A stretch of DNA of 64,000 nucleotides from contig JAPLCF010000032.1 of assembly GCA_026392355.1 (NCBI GenBank), positions 1 to 64,000 on the forward strand, in the 5' to 3' direction. Positions 16,537 through 25,144 of this stretch are shown here, piece by piece. The notes under the pieces were generated by a model. That model searched no databases and had not been told where the DNA came from. It was given only the letters and a program-made list of their open reading frames with translations. A program made the translations under genes and the position numbers. The stretch is from Actinomycetota bacterium. GTDB taxonomy: Bacteria > Actinomycetota > Thermoleophilia > Gaiellales > F1-60-MAGs149. Position 1 is the first letter of the stretch. The number at the start of each line of letters is the position of its first letter.

Positions 16537-17382
16537 ATGAGCAACCTCCACCCCACCTCTGTCGTCTATCCCGGCTCGGCCGGGTCGTATACGTCTGAGG
16601 CCGCCGACCGCCTGTACCCCGAGATCGAGGCCACGTCGGCCGGCTCGTTCGCCGACGTGTACGCCGCGGTCGGTGACAGCTCGGCAGAGATTGGCGTGCT
16701 GCCGATCGAGAACACGCTGGCCGGCATCGTCGCCGACACCTGCGATCTGATTGCCGACGGCTCGCTGCCGATCGTGGCTGAGACGATTATCCACATCCCG
16801 CACTGCCTCGCCGGTGTGCCGGGCGCCACAACGGCGGGTGTCACGACGATCCACTCGCACCCCATGGCGCTAGCGCAGTGCCGTACGTTCCTCAACGGCC
16901 ATTACGAGCAGCGGGCCGCCAGCACCACGGCCGATGCCGCGCGCATGGTGGCCGAACTTGCCGACCCAACGTGCGCGGCAATCGCCTCGCCGGCCGCGGC
17001 GCGCCAGTACGGCCTCGAGGTGCTCGAGCACGACATCTCGGACCACCCCGAGAACATGACGCGCTTCGTCGCGATCGCACGCGAGCCGCTCCCGTACACC
17101 GAGGGCACCGCGTGGAAGACCGCGCTGCGCGTCGTGACGGGCCACCAGCCGGGCGCGCTGCACGATGCGATCGAGCCGCTGCGCTACCACGGCGTCAACA
17201 TGCAGAGCCTGCACTCGCGGCCGATCCCGGGCGAGCCGTGGCGCTACCAGTTCCTGATCGACATCGAGGGCCATCGCGACGATCCGCGCATCGAGCGCGC
17301 CCTCGCCGATGTCACCAGCCGCTCGGCCCTCGTGGTCGTGCTCGGCTCGTTCCCCGCCGCGACGCATCCCGACGCGCCATGA
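16537..17382 (+). CDS. pheA: prephenate dehydratase
   Basis: A 281-residue enzyme making phenylpyruvate for phenylalanine synthesis. It starts VVYPGSAGSYTSEAA, a form of the PDT N-terminus, has IGVLPIENTLAGIV and the SHPMALAQC segment, and ends with an ACT regulatory domain (about 190-275) that includes GALHDAIEPLRYHGVNMQSLHSRP, the Phe-binding ESRP region in variant form. There is no fused chorismate mutase; a separate one lies at 57.4 kb. TACCCT lies 24 nt upstream, so a short leader is expected. Its stop overlaps the helicase start (ATGA). Confidence 0.93.
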   Translation: MSNLHPTSVVYPGSAGSYTSEAADRLYPEIEATSAGSFADVYAAVGDSSAEIGVLPIENTLAGIVADTCDLIADGSLPIVAETIIHIPHCLAGVPGATTAGVTTIHSHPMALAQCRTFLNGHYEQRAASTTADAARMVAELADPTCAAIASPAAARQYGLEVLEHDISDHPENMTRFVAIAREPLPYTEGTAWKTALRVVTGHQPGALHDAIEPLRYHGVNMQSLHSRPIPGEPWRYQFLIDIEGHRDDPRIERALADVTSRSALVVVLGSFPAATHPDAP

Positions 17383-19640
17383 GCCCGCGGGCGTCGTGGG
17401 ATGCGGCGCTCGACCTTGGTGCGCCGCCCGATGACCGCCTCGTCTTCCGCGGCGAGCAGCCTGCGTCGGCCGGCACCTCGGTGCCGCTGCCAACCGACCT
17501 ACCGCCAGCGCTAACCGCCGCGCTCGAACGCAGCGGCATTACCTCGCTGTGGGCGCACCAGGCCGAGGCGATCGCCTTCGCGCGCCAGGGCAACCACGTC
17601 GGCATCACCTCGGGTACGGCGAGCGGCAAGACGCTCGCGTACACCGTGCCGGTGCTTGAGACGCTCCTGACCGAGTCGCACAGCCGCGCGCTCTATCTCT
17701 CCCCCACCAAGGCGCTCGCGCAGGACCAGGCCCGCCGCCTGCACGCGCTCGGCCTCGGTCGCGACCTGCGCGTCTCGCTCGTCGACGGCGATGGCGACAC
17801 CGGCAGCCGCCGGCTAGCGCGGGCCGAGTCGAACCTCGTGCTGAGCAACCCCGACATGGTCCACGTCGGCATCTGCCCGCACCACCAGCGCTGGGACGAG
17901 TGGCTGTCGGGGCTCAGCGCGATCATCATCGACGAGGCGCACGTCTACCGCGGGGTCTTCGGCAGCCACGTCGCGCACGTGATCCGGCGCCTGCGCCGCT
18001 GCGCCGCCCTCTACGGCGCCTCGCCCCAGCTGCTGCTCGCCTCGGCCACCGTCGGCAATCCGCACGAGGCGTTCGGCGCGCTGACGGGCGTCGACGTGGC
18101 GATCATCGACGACGACGGGGCGCCCAGCCCGGGCCGCGACGTCGCGCTGTGGAACCCGACGCTGCTGGATGAGGCGACGGGCCGGCGCGCCTCGCGCATC
18201 CAGGAGGCGGTCAATCTCGTGGCCCAGCTGGTGATCGACGATCAGCGCGTGATCTGCTTCGCCCCCGGCCGGCAATTGGTCGAGCTGATCCTGCGCGGCG
18301 TGCGCGACGAGCTGACGCGCCGCGCGCCCGCGCTGGCCGAGCGCGTCGAGCCGTACCGCGCGGGCTACCCGCCGGAGGTGCGCCGCCAGATCGAGCAGCG
18401 CCTCGCCGGCGGCGACCTGCGCGCAGTCATCGCCACGAACGCACTCGAGCTCGGCATCGACATCGGCGATCTCGACTGTGCCGTCGTCGTCGGCTTCCCC
18501 GGCTCGGTCGCGGCGCTGCGCCAGGAGTGGGGTCGTGCCGGCCGTCGGCAGCGTGGGCTCGGCGTATTGGTGCTCGGCGACGACGCGCTCGATCAGTGGT
18601 TCGCCCGGCATCCGCAGGCGCTGCTCGATCGCCCGGTCGAGGCGATCGCCCTCGATCCGCATAACCCGGAGATCCGCATCGCGCACCTCGCGTGCGCGGC
18701 AGCCGAGGCCGCAGTCGGGCCGCGCGACGAGAGCATCCTGGGCGTGCACATCACAGAGGACGCCGAGGCGATGGTGCAGCTCAACCCCGACGACTTCGCG
18801 ATGACGCCCGCGGGCCTGATCTGGACGGGTCTCGACGATCCGGCCATGCGCGTGTCGCTGCGCAGCACGGGCTCGGAGGTCGTGACGATCGTCGATAGCG
18901 AGTCGGGCCGCGTGCTCGGCGACGTCGAGCAGGACCGCGCACCGCGCAGCGTGCACCCGGGCGCCGTGCACCTCAACCTCGGCGAGCGCTACCTCGTCAC
19001 CGAGCTCGATCTCAAGGAGGGCACGGCACTGGTCGAGCCGTTCCATGGCGACTGGTTCACCGTGCCGCGCGCCGACTCAACGGTGGCTCTCGACGAGCCG
19101 GAGGCCGAGGAGTGGCTGGGCAACTGGCGCTGCCACCTCGGCGAGGCCGAGGTCGCCACGCGCGTGACGGGCTATCAGCGCCGCCGCACCGACGACCTCT
19201 CGGTGATCGACAGCCGCACGCTCGACCTGCCCGAGCGCCGCTACCGCAGCGCCGCCCTCTGGATCACCCGCCCACCGACCGACGACGAGCCCACGCTCGG
19301 CGGACTGCACGCGATCGAGCACCTGCTCGCCGCCGCCCTCCCTCTCGCCGTTCCGAGCGACGCGGGCGATATCGCGGGCCTCTCGACGATCCTGCACCCC
19401 GACACCCTGTCGCCCACGATCATCCTCCACGAGACGCGCCCGGGTGGCGCGGGCATCGTCCGCACCGCCTTCCCCGCCCTCGCGCGCATCGCCGAGGCGG
19501 CCCGCTCGATCGTGGCTGACTGCCCGTGCGACTCGGGCTGCCCCGCCTGCATCCAGAGTTTCTCGTGCCCCAGCCTCAACGAGCCGCTCGACAAGGCGAT
19601 GGCGCTCGTGCTGCTCGACGAGCTCGTGCAAAACGCCTAA
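17379..19640 (+). CDS. MrfA/Hrq1-like DEAH helicase with DUF1998 domain
   Basis: A 753-residue superfamily 2 helicase, about the size of Bacillus MrfA (YprA), which acts in repair of mitomycin damage. Motif I is TSGTASGKTLAYTVP, the Walker B box is IIIDEAHVYRG (DEAH) and motif VI is QEWGRAGRRQRG. The C-terminal DUF1998/MZB part ends with the four-Cys metal motif CPCDSGCPACIQSFSCP. The start at ATG 17379 overlaps the pheA stop; the longer track ORF is a shadow of pheA before that point. A role in excision of crosslinks or bulky adducts is inferred from the family. Confidence 0.9.
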   Translation: MSPRASWDAALDLGAPPDDRLVFRGEQPASAGTSVPLPTDLPPALTAALERSGITSLWAHQAEAIAFARQGNHVGITSGTASGKTLAYTVPVLETLLTESHSRALYLSPTKALAQDQARRLHALGLGRDLRVSLVDGDGDTGSRRLARAESNLVLSNPDMVHVGICPHHQRWDEWLSGLSAIIIDEAHVYRGVFGSHVAHVIRRLRRCAALYGASPQLLLASATVGNPHEAFGALTGVDVAIIDDDGAPSPGRDVALWNPTLLDEATGRRASRIQEAVNLVAQLVIDDQRVICFAPGRQLVELILRGVRDELTRRAPALAERVEPYRAGYPPEVRRQIEQRLAGGDLRAVIATNALELGIDIGDLDCAVVVGFPGSVAALRQEWGRAGRRQRGLGVLVLGDDALDQWFARHPQALLDRPVEAIALDPHNPEIRIAHLACAAAEAAVGPRDESILGVHITEDAEAMVQLNPDDFAMTPAGLIWTGLDDPAMRVSLRSTGSEVVTIVDSESGRVLGDVEQDRAPRSVHPGAVHLNLGERYLVTELDLKEGTALVEPFHGDWFTVPRADSTVALDEPEAEEWLGNWRCHLGEAEVATRVTGYQRRRTDDLSVIDSRTLDLPERRYRSAALWITRPPTDDEPTLGGLHAIEHLLAAALPLAVPSDAGDIAGLSTILHPDTLSPTIILHETRPGGAGIVRTAFPALARIAEAARSIVADCPCDSGCPACIQSFSCPSLNEPLDKAMALVLLDELVQNA

Positions 19641-19664
19641 GTCGCCGCATTTTGTAACGAAAAT

Positions 19665-19681
19665 CACCACTTCGTGTGGTG
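19665..19681 (+). terminator. short hairpin after the helicase gene
   Basis: CACCAC and GTGGTG flank the loop TTCGT, 25 bases after the helicase stop. The stem is 6 bp and no T-run follows, so it is only a possible terminator or RNA end signal. Confidence 0.35.
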
Positions 19682-19718
19682 CTACCCATACATGGAGACC
19701 GATATTCCGCTTTGCGGC

Positions 19719-19747
19719 TTGACTTAAGGTGTTAACGAACGAAGACT
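19719..19747 (+). promoter_or_regulatory. promoter of the LRR surface protein gene
   Basis: TTGACT (19719-19724), a 17-bp spacer, then AAGACT (19742-19747), with the ATG starting 6 nt later at 19754. The -35 is near consensus, and the -10 is one base from the TANNNT form common here. The geometry predicts a leaderless transcript. Confidence 0.5.
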
Positions 19748-19753
19748 CGTCCA

Positions 19754-21826
19754 ATGCGAATCTTCAAGGTCGTGCCTCTCCGTGCCCTCCTCCTGCTCGG
19801 CATCGTGCTCGGTGCAGGGCTTGGTTCCGCTGGCACCGCCAGCGCCAGCACCGAGAACTGCGGCACGAGTGGCACCTTCACCATCACCAACGATCACATC
19901 GCCTCGAACTCGTCGTGCGTTGGAGCCATCACCATCCCCACGAACGTCACGACCATCGACGCTCAGGCCTTCTCCGTCTCCCGCGTTACCACCATTACCT
20001 TCGCCGCACCGAGCAGCCTCGCCACGATTGGCAACTACGCATTTCTGCAGGCTCCGACACTCGGAGCGATCGTCCTCCCAAATTCCGTCACCAGCATTGG
20101 CGAAGGCGCTTTTGGGGAGAGCGGAATATCGGCCGTCACCCTTCCGACAAACGCCCAGTTCACGAGCATCAGCACGGCGCTGTTCTCTGGTTGCGCAAAC
20201 CTGACGAGCGTCACGATTCCAAACAACGTTACGAGCATCGGGGAAGGCGCGTTTATCAACACGACCAGTCTTGGGTCGATCACCCTTCCAGACAGCGTGA
20301 CGAGCGTTGGCGGAAGCGCATTCAACGGCAGCCATGTAGTGAGCGTGACGCTCCCGACGAATCCGAACTTCACGCAGATCCCAACCGGGATGTTCGCGAA
20401 CGCCCCCTATCTGACCAGCATCACAATCCCCAGCAGTGTCACGACGCTTGGCACCCAAGCTTTCAGCCGCACATCGAGTCTCGCCAGCGTGACGTTCGCC
20501 TCGCCCGCAAACGTCACGGACATGGGAATGATGACCTTTGAGTACGCAACCAGTCTGTCCAGCTTCACCATTCCGAACGGCGTTACCAGCATCCGGAACA
20601 ACACGTTTTACGGCGCAACCAGCTTGGCCAGCATCACAATCCCGAATAGCGTTACGAGCTTCGGTGGAAGCATCATCTACGGCACGACCAGCCTTCAGAG
20701 CATCACCATTCCCAGCACCGTCACCAGTATCGGCAACAGCGCGTTCTCTGGTGCGACCGGCCTCACCAGGATCACCATTCCGAATAGCGTCACCACCATT
20801 AGTAGCAGTGCGTTCTATGGCGCGAACCGACTGACGAAGCTCACGATCCCAAGCGGCGTAACCACGCTCGGCGAATCGGCATTCGCGAATATGACCGCAC
20901 TTACTCGCATCGAGTTCCTGGGCAATCAGCCGGCGTGTTCCAGTGGATTCATGTTCCCTGGCCCGTGCACCAGCATCCTTTCCGGTTCGGCGAGCGCGAT
21001 CGTGTATCGCTTTGCCTCTGCCACCGGCTGGCCCACCTTCGGCTCGACGTACCAAAGTCGCACGCAGGCCTATCTCGTCCTACCGACCGCAGCACCGACC
21101 GCAGTGGCAGGCGAGGCATCCGCAACGGTCACCGTGACGGCCCCGTCGGGAGGCCCCACGCCGGACACGTACACCGTGGCCGCCGTCAGCGACGGGTCGA
21201 AGACCTGCACCATCACGGCCCCGGCGACCAGCTGCACCGTCAGCGGCCTGACCAGCGGCACGAGTTACACGTTCACTGCGGTCGCCAACACTGCCTCGCC
21301 CGCGGCAAGCTCAGTGACCTCTGCCGCATCAAACGCCGTCACCCCAACCGCAGCTGTCGTGCCGCCCAGCGGCAACGGCTCGAGCACAACCCCGACCAGC
21401 ACCTCGCCGGCTACGACAACCACATCGTCGACAGCAGCAGCTTCGGCGGTACTTCGACTCGCCTCCACCCGGCCGGATTCGACACGCTCCATGATTGTCA
21501 CCACCTTCACGGCGCCAACCTCCGGCAGCGTCCACCACGTCGGCACCGTGACAACCGGCCGACGCAAGACACGCGTCTCCACACTCACCGTCTGCACCTA
21601 CGACAAGACGATCAACGCCGCAGGCGTCGTCCAGGTCACCTGCAACCTCAACAACACCGGCCGACGTCTGCGCACGCAACAGGCGCTCGTCATCACACTG
21701 ACCACGACGTACACGCCCACCAGCGGCACGCCGATGGTCTCGACGAAGAACGTCAAGCTCAGCCGCACACCCGTCGCCAAGGCGCCGGTCGCCACGAGCA
21801 CGACACCGAGCAGCGTTACCGGCTGA
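19754..21826 (+). CDS. secreted leucine-rich-repeat (BspA/LRR_5-like) protein
   Basis: A 690-residue exported protein. The signal peptide ends near residue 31 (AGTASAS). From about 45 to 400 it has many 23-residue repeats of the type ITIPNSVTSIGxxAF, the BspA-like LRR_5 fold. A fibronectin-III-like domain follows (about 440-540), then a Ser/Thr/Pro-rich linker and a basic C-terminal beta domain. There is no LPXTG, so cell attachment is not evident. Adhesion or surface binding is the usual guess for the family. The repeat half is visibly less GC-rich than its neighbours, so transfer or relaxed composition is possible. Confidence 0.8.
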   Translation: MRIFKVVPLRALLLLGIVLGAGLGSAGTASASTENCGTSGTFTITNDHIASNSSCVGAITIPTNVTTIDAQAFSVSRVTTITFAAPSSLATIGNYAFLQAPTLGAIVLPNSVTSIGEGAFGESGISAVTLPTNAQFTSISTALFSGCANLTSVTIPNNVTSIGEGAFINTTSLGSITLPDSVTSVGGSAFNGSHVVSVTLPTNPNFTQIPTGMFANAPYLTSITIPSSVTTLGTQAFSRTSSLASVTFASPANVTDMGMMTFEYATSLSSFTIPNGVTSIRNNTFYGATSLASITIPNSVTSFGGSIIYGTTSLQSITIPSTVTSIGNSAFSGATGLTRITIPNSVTTISSSAFYGANRLTKLTIPSGVTTLGESAFANMTALTRIEFLGNQPACSSGFMFPGPCTSILSGSASAIVYRFASATGWPTFGSTYQSRTQAYLVLPTAAPTAVAGEASATVTVTAPSGGPTPDTYTVAAVSDGSKTCTITAPATSCTVSGLTSGTSYTFTAVANTASPAASSVTSAASNAVTPTAAVVPPSGNGSSTTPTSTSPATTTTSSTAAASAVLRLASTRPDSTRSMIVTTFTAPTSGSVHHVGTVTTGRRKTRVSTLTVCTYDKTINAAGVVQVTCNLNNTGRRLRTQQALVITLTTTYTPTSGTPMVSTKNVKLSRTPVAKAPVATSTTPSSVTG

Positions 21827-21832
21827 GTCGGA

Positions 21833-23341
21833 CTACCAGGCGCCGGCCCACGACTCGCGTCGGGGGTCGGCCCAGGCCGAAACGAGCCCCGTGGCGAGGT
21901 TGATCTCGGACGCGCAGATGCTGCCGAAGAGGCTGTCGCCCGGCTCCTCGTCGACGACCTCGTGGCCGAGGTCGACCAGAGCCGCGCGTAGCGCGGGATC
22001 GATGTCGTGCTCGACGTGGAGGCGGTCGTCGACGACGCGCCAGCGCGGGCGCTCCGTGGCATCGGTCAAGTCGGCACCCTCATCGAGGTGCGCGAGGAGC
22101 ACCTGCAGGAGTGCCTGCACCTGGCCGTCGGCACTCGGGGTGGAGATGCCGATGATGCGCTGGCCATCGATGATCATCGCCGGGGCGAGCGTGTGGACCG
22201 GGCGCTTGCCGCCCGCGGGCGCGTTCGGCGACTCGGGGTCGCGCGAGAACGAGAGCAGACGATCGTTGACGAAGAAGCCGCCCTCCGGGACCCACGTGGC
22301 GCACCCGAAGGCGTCGAAGACGCTGACGAGCATCGAGACGACCGTGCCCTCACGATCGGCGACCGTTACGGACGTCGTGTGGTTGTAGCCCTTGGCGTGA
22401 TCGACGCGGCTCGCGCGCTCGGCAATCGGGATCGAATCGGCCAGCGCCATCAGCTCGGCGTCCGCGCCGTCCTGGGTGATCCGATCGCGGAAGGCAAAGG
22501 CGCCCGTCATGGCCTCGACCGCGCGGTGATGCGCAACTGGCGAGGCGTCGGAGGCCGGCTCGGCGCTGAGGCGCCGCAGTGCCATCGTGAGCAACATCGC
22601 CTGCGACGACGGCGGCTGGGCGAGCACCGTCACGCCGCGGTAGTCAGTGGCGACGGGCGGACGGATCACGCTCTCGTGCGACGCGAGATCCTCGAGCGAC
22701 ATGGCGCCGCCCTCGCGTGCCATCGCGCGGACGATCGCCTCGGCGATCGGGCCGTTGTAGAACGCGTCGGCACCGCCATCGATGACGGTCTGCAGCGTCG
22801 CTGCGGTTTCGGGCAGCTTCACGATCGTGCCGGCACCCTTGGCGCGGGCCTTAACCCACGGAGAATCGTCGGCGCCACCGCGCGAGAGACGCTCGACGTA
22901 CGCGAGCAGCGCCTCTTCGGTATCGCGCGTCATCGGCACACCGTCACGGGCCAGCTCGAGCGCGGGCGCGAGCACCTCGGCGCGCGTGAGTGTCCCCGCC
23001 TGCACGATGAGGTCACAGACGCCACGCACGAAGCCCGGGACGGCCGCCACCTGCGCACCGTCGGTCGGTAGTGGCACCTGCAGGCCCGACGGGGCACATC
23101 CGACGCCGTTGATCGCCGTCGTCGTGCCGTCGGCCTTGCGGATGATGCAGAGCAGATCGCCGCCGAGCCCACAGGCGTCAGGCAGGATCACCGTGAGAGC
23201 CGCGGCCGCAGCAGCCGCGGCATCCGCCGCGTTGCCGCCAGCCGCGCCGACGCGCAGCGCCGCCTGGACCGCGAGAGGATGGCCGCACGAGACCGCGAGG
23301 TGCTGGCCTTCGATGCGAGGACGGGGCAGGCGCTGAGACAT
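21833..23341 (-). CDS. gamma-glutamyltransferase-family protein
   Basis: A 502-residue N-terminal-nucleophile hydrolase homologous to gamma-glutamyltransferase, which processes glutathione or other gamma-glutamyl compounds. The predicted self-cleavage site lies in YNHTTSVTVADREG, where the first Thr of TTSV would become the nucleophile. PPSSQAMLL and the late PVHTLAPAMI segment also fit. No signal peptide is seen, so it may be cytoplasmic. ATG 23341 is preferred; the alternative ATG 23359 adds six residues. The usual GGT TTHYSVVD is altered to TTSVTVAD, so the natural substrate may differ. Confidence 0.87.
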   Translation of the reverse strand: MSQRLPRPRIEGQHLAVSCGHPLAVQAALRVGAAGGNAADAAAAAAAALTVILPDACGLGGDLLCIIRKADGTTTAINGVGCAPSGLQVPLPTDGAQVAAVPGFVRGVCDLIVQAGTLTRAEVLAPALELARDGVPMTRDTEEALLAYVERLSRGGADDSPWVKARAKGAGTIVKLPETAATLQTVIDGGADAFYNGPIAEAIVRAMAREGGAMSLEDLASHESVIRPPVATDYRGVTVLAQPPSSQAMLLTMALRRLSAEPASDASPVAHHRAVEAMTGAFAFRDRITQDGADAELMALADSIPIAERASRVDHAKGYNHTTSVTVADREGTVVSMLVSVFDAFGCATWVPEGGFFVNDRLLSFSRDPESPNAPAGGKRPVHTLAPAMIIDGQRIIGISTPSADGQVQALLQVLLAHLDEGADLTDATERPRWRVVDDRLHVEHDIDPALRAALVDLGHEVVDEEPGDSLFGSICASEINLATGLVSAWADPRRESWAGAW

Positions 23342-23360
23342 AGAGCGAGCATGCCACATC

Positions 23361-23542
23361 GCGGGTGCTATCGTTATCTACGGAGGAAGGGGAAGTCCGG
23401 TGCGAATCCGGCACGGTCCCGCCGCTGTAAGGAACGTCCGCTCGTCGCGGTGCATGCACCGGTCACTGGATCCTCGGATCTGGGAAGGCAAGACGATCGG
23501 CCTCGGCAACGAGGAAGTGCGCTCCGAGTCAGAACACCCTGC
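23361..23542 (+). promoter_or_regulatory. cobalamin riboswitch
   Basis: This is a clear adenosylcobalamin-type aptamer. The core GGGGAAGTCCGGTGCGAATC begins at 23389, CCGCTGTAA ends at 23430, GTCACTGG is at 23462-23469, GGGAAGGC at 23482-23489, and the B12 box GAGTCAGAACACC at 23526-23538. GGGTG (23363-23367) can pair with CACCC (23535-23539) to close P1. It precedes the six-gene operon starting at 23594 and probably lowers expression when B12 is plentiful. Confidence 0.95.
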
Positions 23543-23547
23543 TCCGA

Positions 23548-23565
23548 CCAGGCGGACTCGCCTGG
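23548..23565 (+). promoter_or_regulatory. riboswitch expression-platform hairpin
   Basis: CCAGGCG and CGCCTGG form a perfect 7-bp stem with loop GACT, 5 nt after the aptamer and just before an AAGGA ribosome site (23580-23584). In other B12 riboswitches a hairpin here (P13) makes a kissing contact with loop L5 to hide the ribosome site. No T-run follows, so control of translation is more likely than termination. Confidence 0.6.
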
Positions 23566-23593
23566 ACAACCCTCGAGAGAAGGACGTTCGATC

Positions 23594-24250
23594 ATGCGTA
23601 CGAGGCATCTCCTCGTGGCGGCCGCCATTGGCGCAACCGCCCTCATCCCCGCCACCGCCAACGCGGCCACCCTGCGCGTCGTGTCTGACGCCAAGAACGT
23701 CTTCGGCGCGACCGCGACGGACGTTGCGAGTGCCCGGTCCTACGTAGACTCGAAGGGCAAGCGGCACACACTCAAGGCCAACACCGCCATGGGCCAGATC
23801 GTCGCGACGGGACTGCCGTACACGGCCGTCTTCGATGCCTCCTACAACGCGGCGTACCTCACCCGTATCGTCGGCGCCTCGGCCTCGGCCACCGGGTACT
23901 GGGCGTTCTTCGTGAACGGCACGCTGTCGATGACGGGCGCTACCGATGCGAAGTTGAAGGCCTCCGACGAGGTTGTCTGGCTCGTCGATAGCGATTACTC
24001 GACGAAGAACGGTCCGTTCACCTACGACCTGGATGCGAAAGCCAACAGCAACGGCACGGTGACGTTCAGCGCCACCCGGATCGGCGGCCCCAAGGCGATC
24101 GTCGCGGGCGGTGCCCCGCTGCACATCAACGGCGCCAAGGTCGGCAATCTCGCCGCCGACGGCACGCTGACCATCACACCGACCGGCACGTGGACGGCAC
24201 AGATCCCGGCCAAGGGACGGATCGCGGCGTCTGAGACGCTCGCCGGCTAG
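23594..24250 (+). CDS. secreted DUF4430 (transcobalamin beta-domain-like) protein
   Basis: A 218-residue exported protein, first in the riboswitch operon. The signal peptide cleaves near residue 24 (ATANAA). The DUF4430 domain (about 25-140) has the family hallmark GYWAFFVNGTLSMTGATDA followed by KASDEVVWL. This fold forms the C-terminal beta half of intrinsic factor and transcobalamin, where it covers one face of B12. A further beta-rich stretch of about 75 residues follows. There is no membrane anchor. The AAGGA ribosome site is 9 nt before the ATG. A role as a secreted cobalamin or corrinoid binder is inferred. Confidence 0.85.
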   Translation: MRTRHLLVAAAIGATALIPATANAATLRVVSDAKNVFGATATDVASARSYVDSKGKRHTLKANTAMGQIVATGLPYTAVFDASYNAAYLTRIVGASASATGYWAFFVNGTLSMTGATDAKLKASDEVVWLVDSDYSTKNGPFTYDLDAKANSNGTVTFSATRIGGPKAIVAGGAPLHINGAKVGNLAADGTLTITPTGTWTAQIPAKGRIAASETLAG

Positions 24251-24253
24251 GTC

Positions 24254-25144
24254 GTGCTGCGGGTCCTCCCCGCACTCCTGCTGGTCGCGGCACTCGTCGC
24301 GGCCTGCGGTACATCGAAGACGCAGCCCCTGGCGCAATCTGCGCCGGGGGCTCGCGTCAGCGTGACCGCGGACTGGGGCTCTACCGCCATCGCGCAGGGC
24401 CGTGGCAACCCGGGGACCGTGATCGACGCGACGCGCGGCGTCGCGAAGGTGACCACCAGCTACGGCGGCCGTTACGTCACCGGCATCGACGGTGACGAGG
24501 GCAATGGCACCCGCGACTGGATCTTCTGGATCAACGGCATCGAGGCGCCGGCCGGCGGCGCAGACACCAAGGTCGCCGTTGGCGACCACGTTTGGTGGGA
24601 CCTCCATCGCTGGAATGGCCGGGTGCACGTACCTGCGGTCGTGGCGGACTGGCCGATGCCGCTGACGCGTGGCATCGGCGGCACGACCAAGGGTGTCTCC
24701 GCCGATCCTCCACTCTCGACCGCGCTCCGCACCGCCGGCGTGGACGTGGCGCAGCCCGCCGCGACCACCGGCCCACGCGCAATCGTCGGCGGCAGCGCCG
24801 AGCTGATGGATCGTGATCCGCGCTGGGGGCAGGCCGTGGCCGATCCCAACGCCTCGGGGCTAACCGCATGGATCGACATCAAGGGCTACGTCCGCGTCTG
24901 GAACGCCGCCCTCGGCCGGGCGCAGGGCGTGCCGCGCGCCGTGGCCGTGATCGTCGCGACCACCGACGGCTACGCCGCCAGCGATCCGCCGGTGATCGTC
25001 GTGGCGGGCATCACGCAGTCGGCTGCCCTCGCGGCGGCGCAGGCGCTGGTGCAGCGCCCCGAGCTGGTGCGTAACGCCACGGCCGTCTGCCTCGACGCAG
25101 CCGGCAACGTGGTCTGCCGCGGTGGCAGCGGGCGCACACCATGA
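24254..25144 (+). CDS. DUF4430-containing lipoprotein
   Basis: A 296-residue lipoprotein whose lipobox is LVAACG with Cys18, so the mature protein is tethered outside the membrane. The DUF4430-type domain (about 33-118) has DWIFWINGIEAPAGGADTKV and GDHVWWDL. A second region of about 165 residues has no recognised domain. The GTG start lies 3 nt after the previous stop, and its end overlaps ecfT by 4 nt. It may hand ligand from the secreted proteins to the ECF importer. Two different DUF4430 proteins in one operon is unusual. Confidence 0.85.
   Translation: MLRVLPALLLVAALVAACGTSKTQPLAQSAPGARVSVTADWGSTAIAQGRGNPGTVIDATRGVAKVTTSYGGRYVTGIDGDEGNGTRDWIFWINGIEAPAGGADTKVAVGDHVWWDLHRWNGRVHVPAVVADWPMPLTRGIGGTTKGVSADPPLSTALRTAGVDVAQPAATTGPRAIVGGSAELMDRDPRWGQAVADPNASGLTAWIDIKGYVRVWNAALGRAQGVPRAVAVIVATTDGYAASDPPVIVVAGITQSAALAAAQALVQRPELVRNATAVCLDAAGNVVCRGGSGRTP

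Noticed and set aside
20000-20900. Regular DNA repeats as a CRISPR or satellite
   Set aside because: The roughly 69-base periodicity is in frame and encodes 23-residue leucine-rich repeats of the surface protein.
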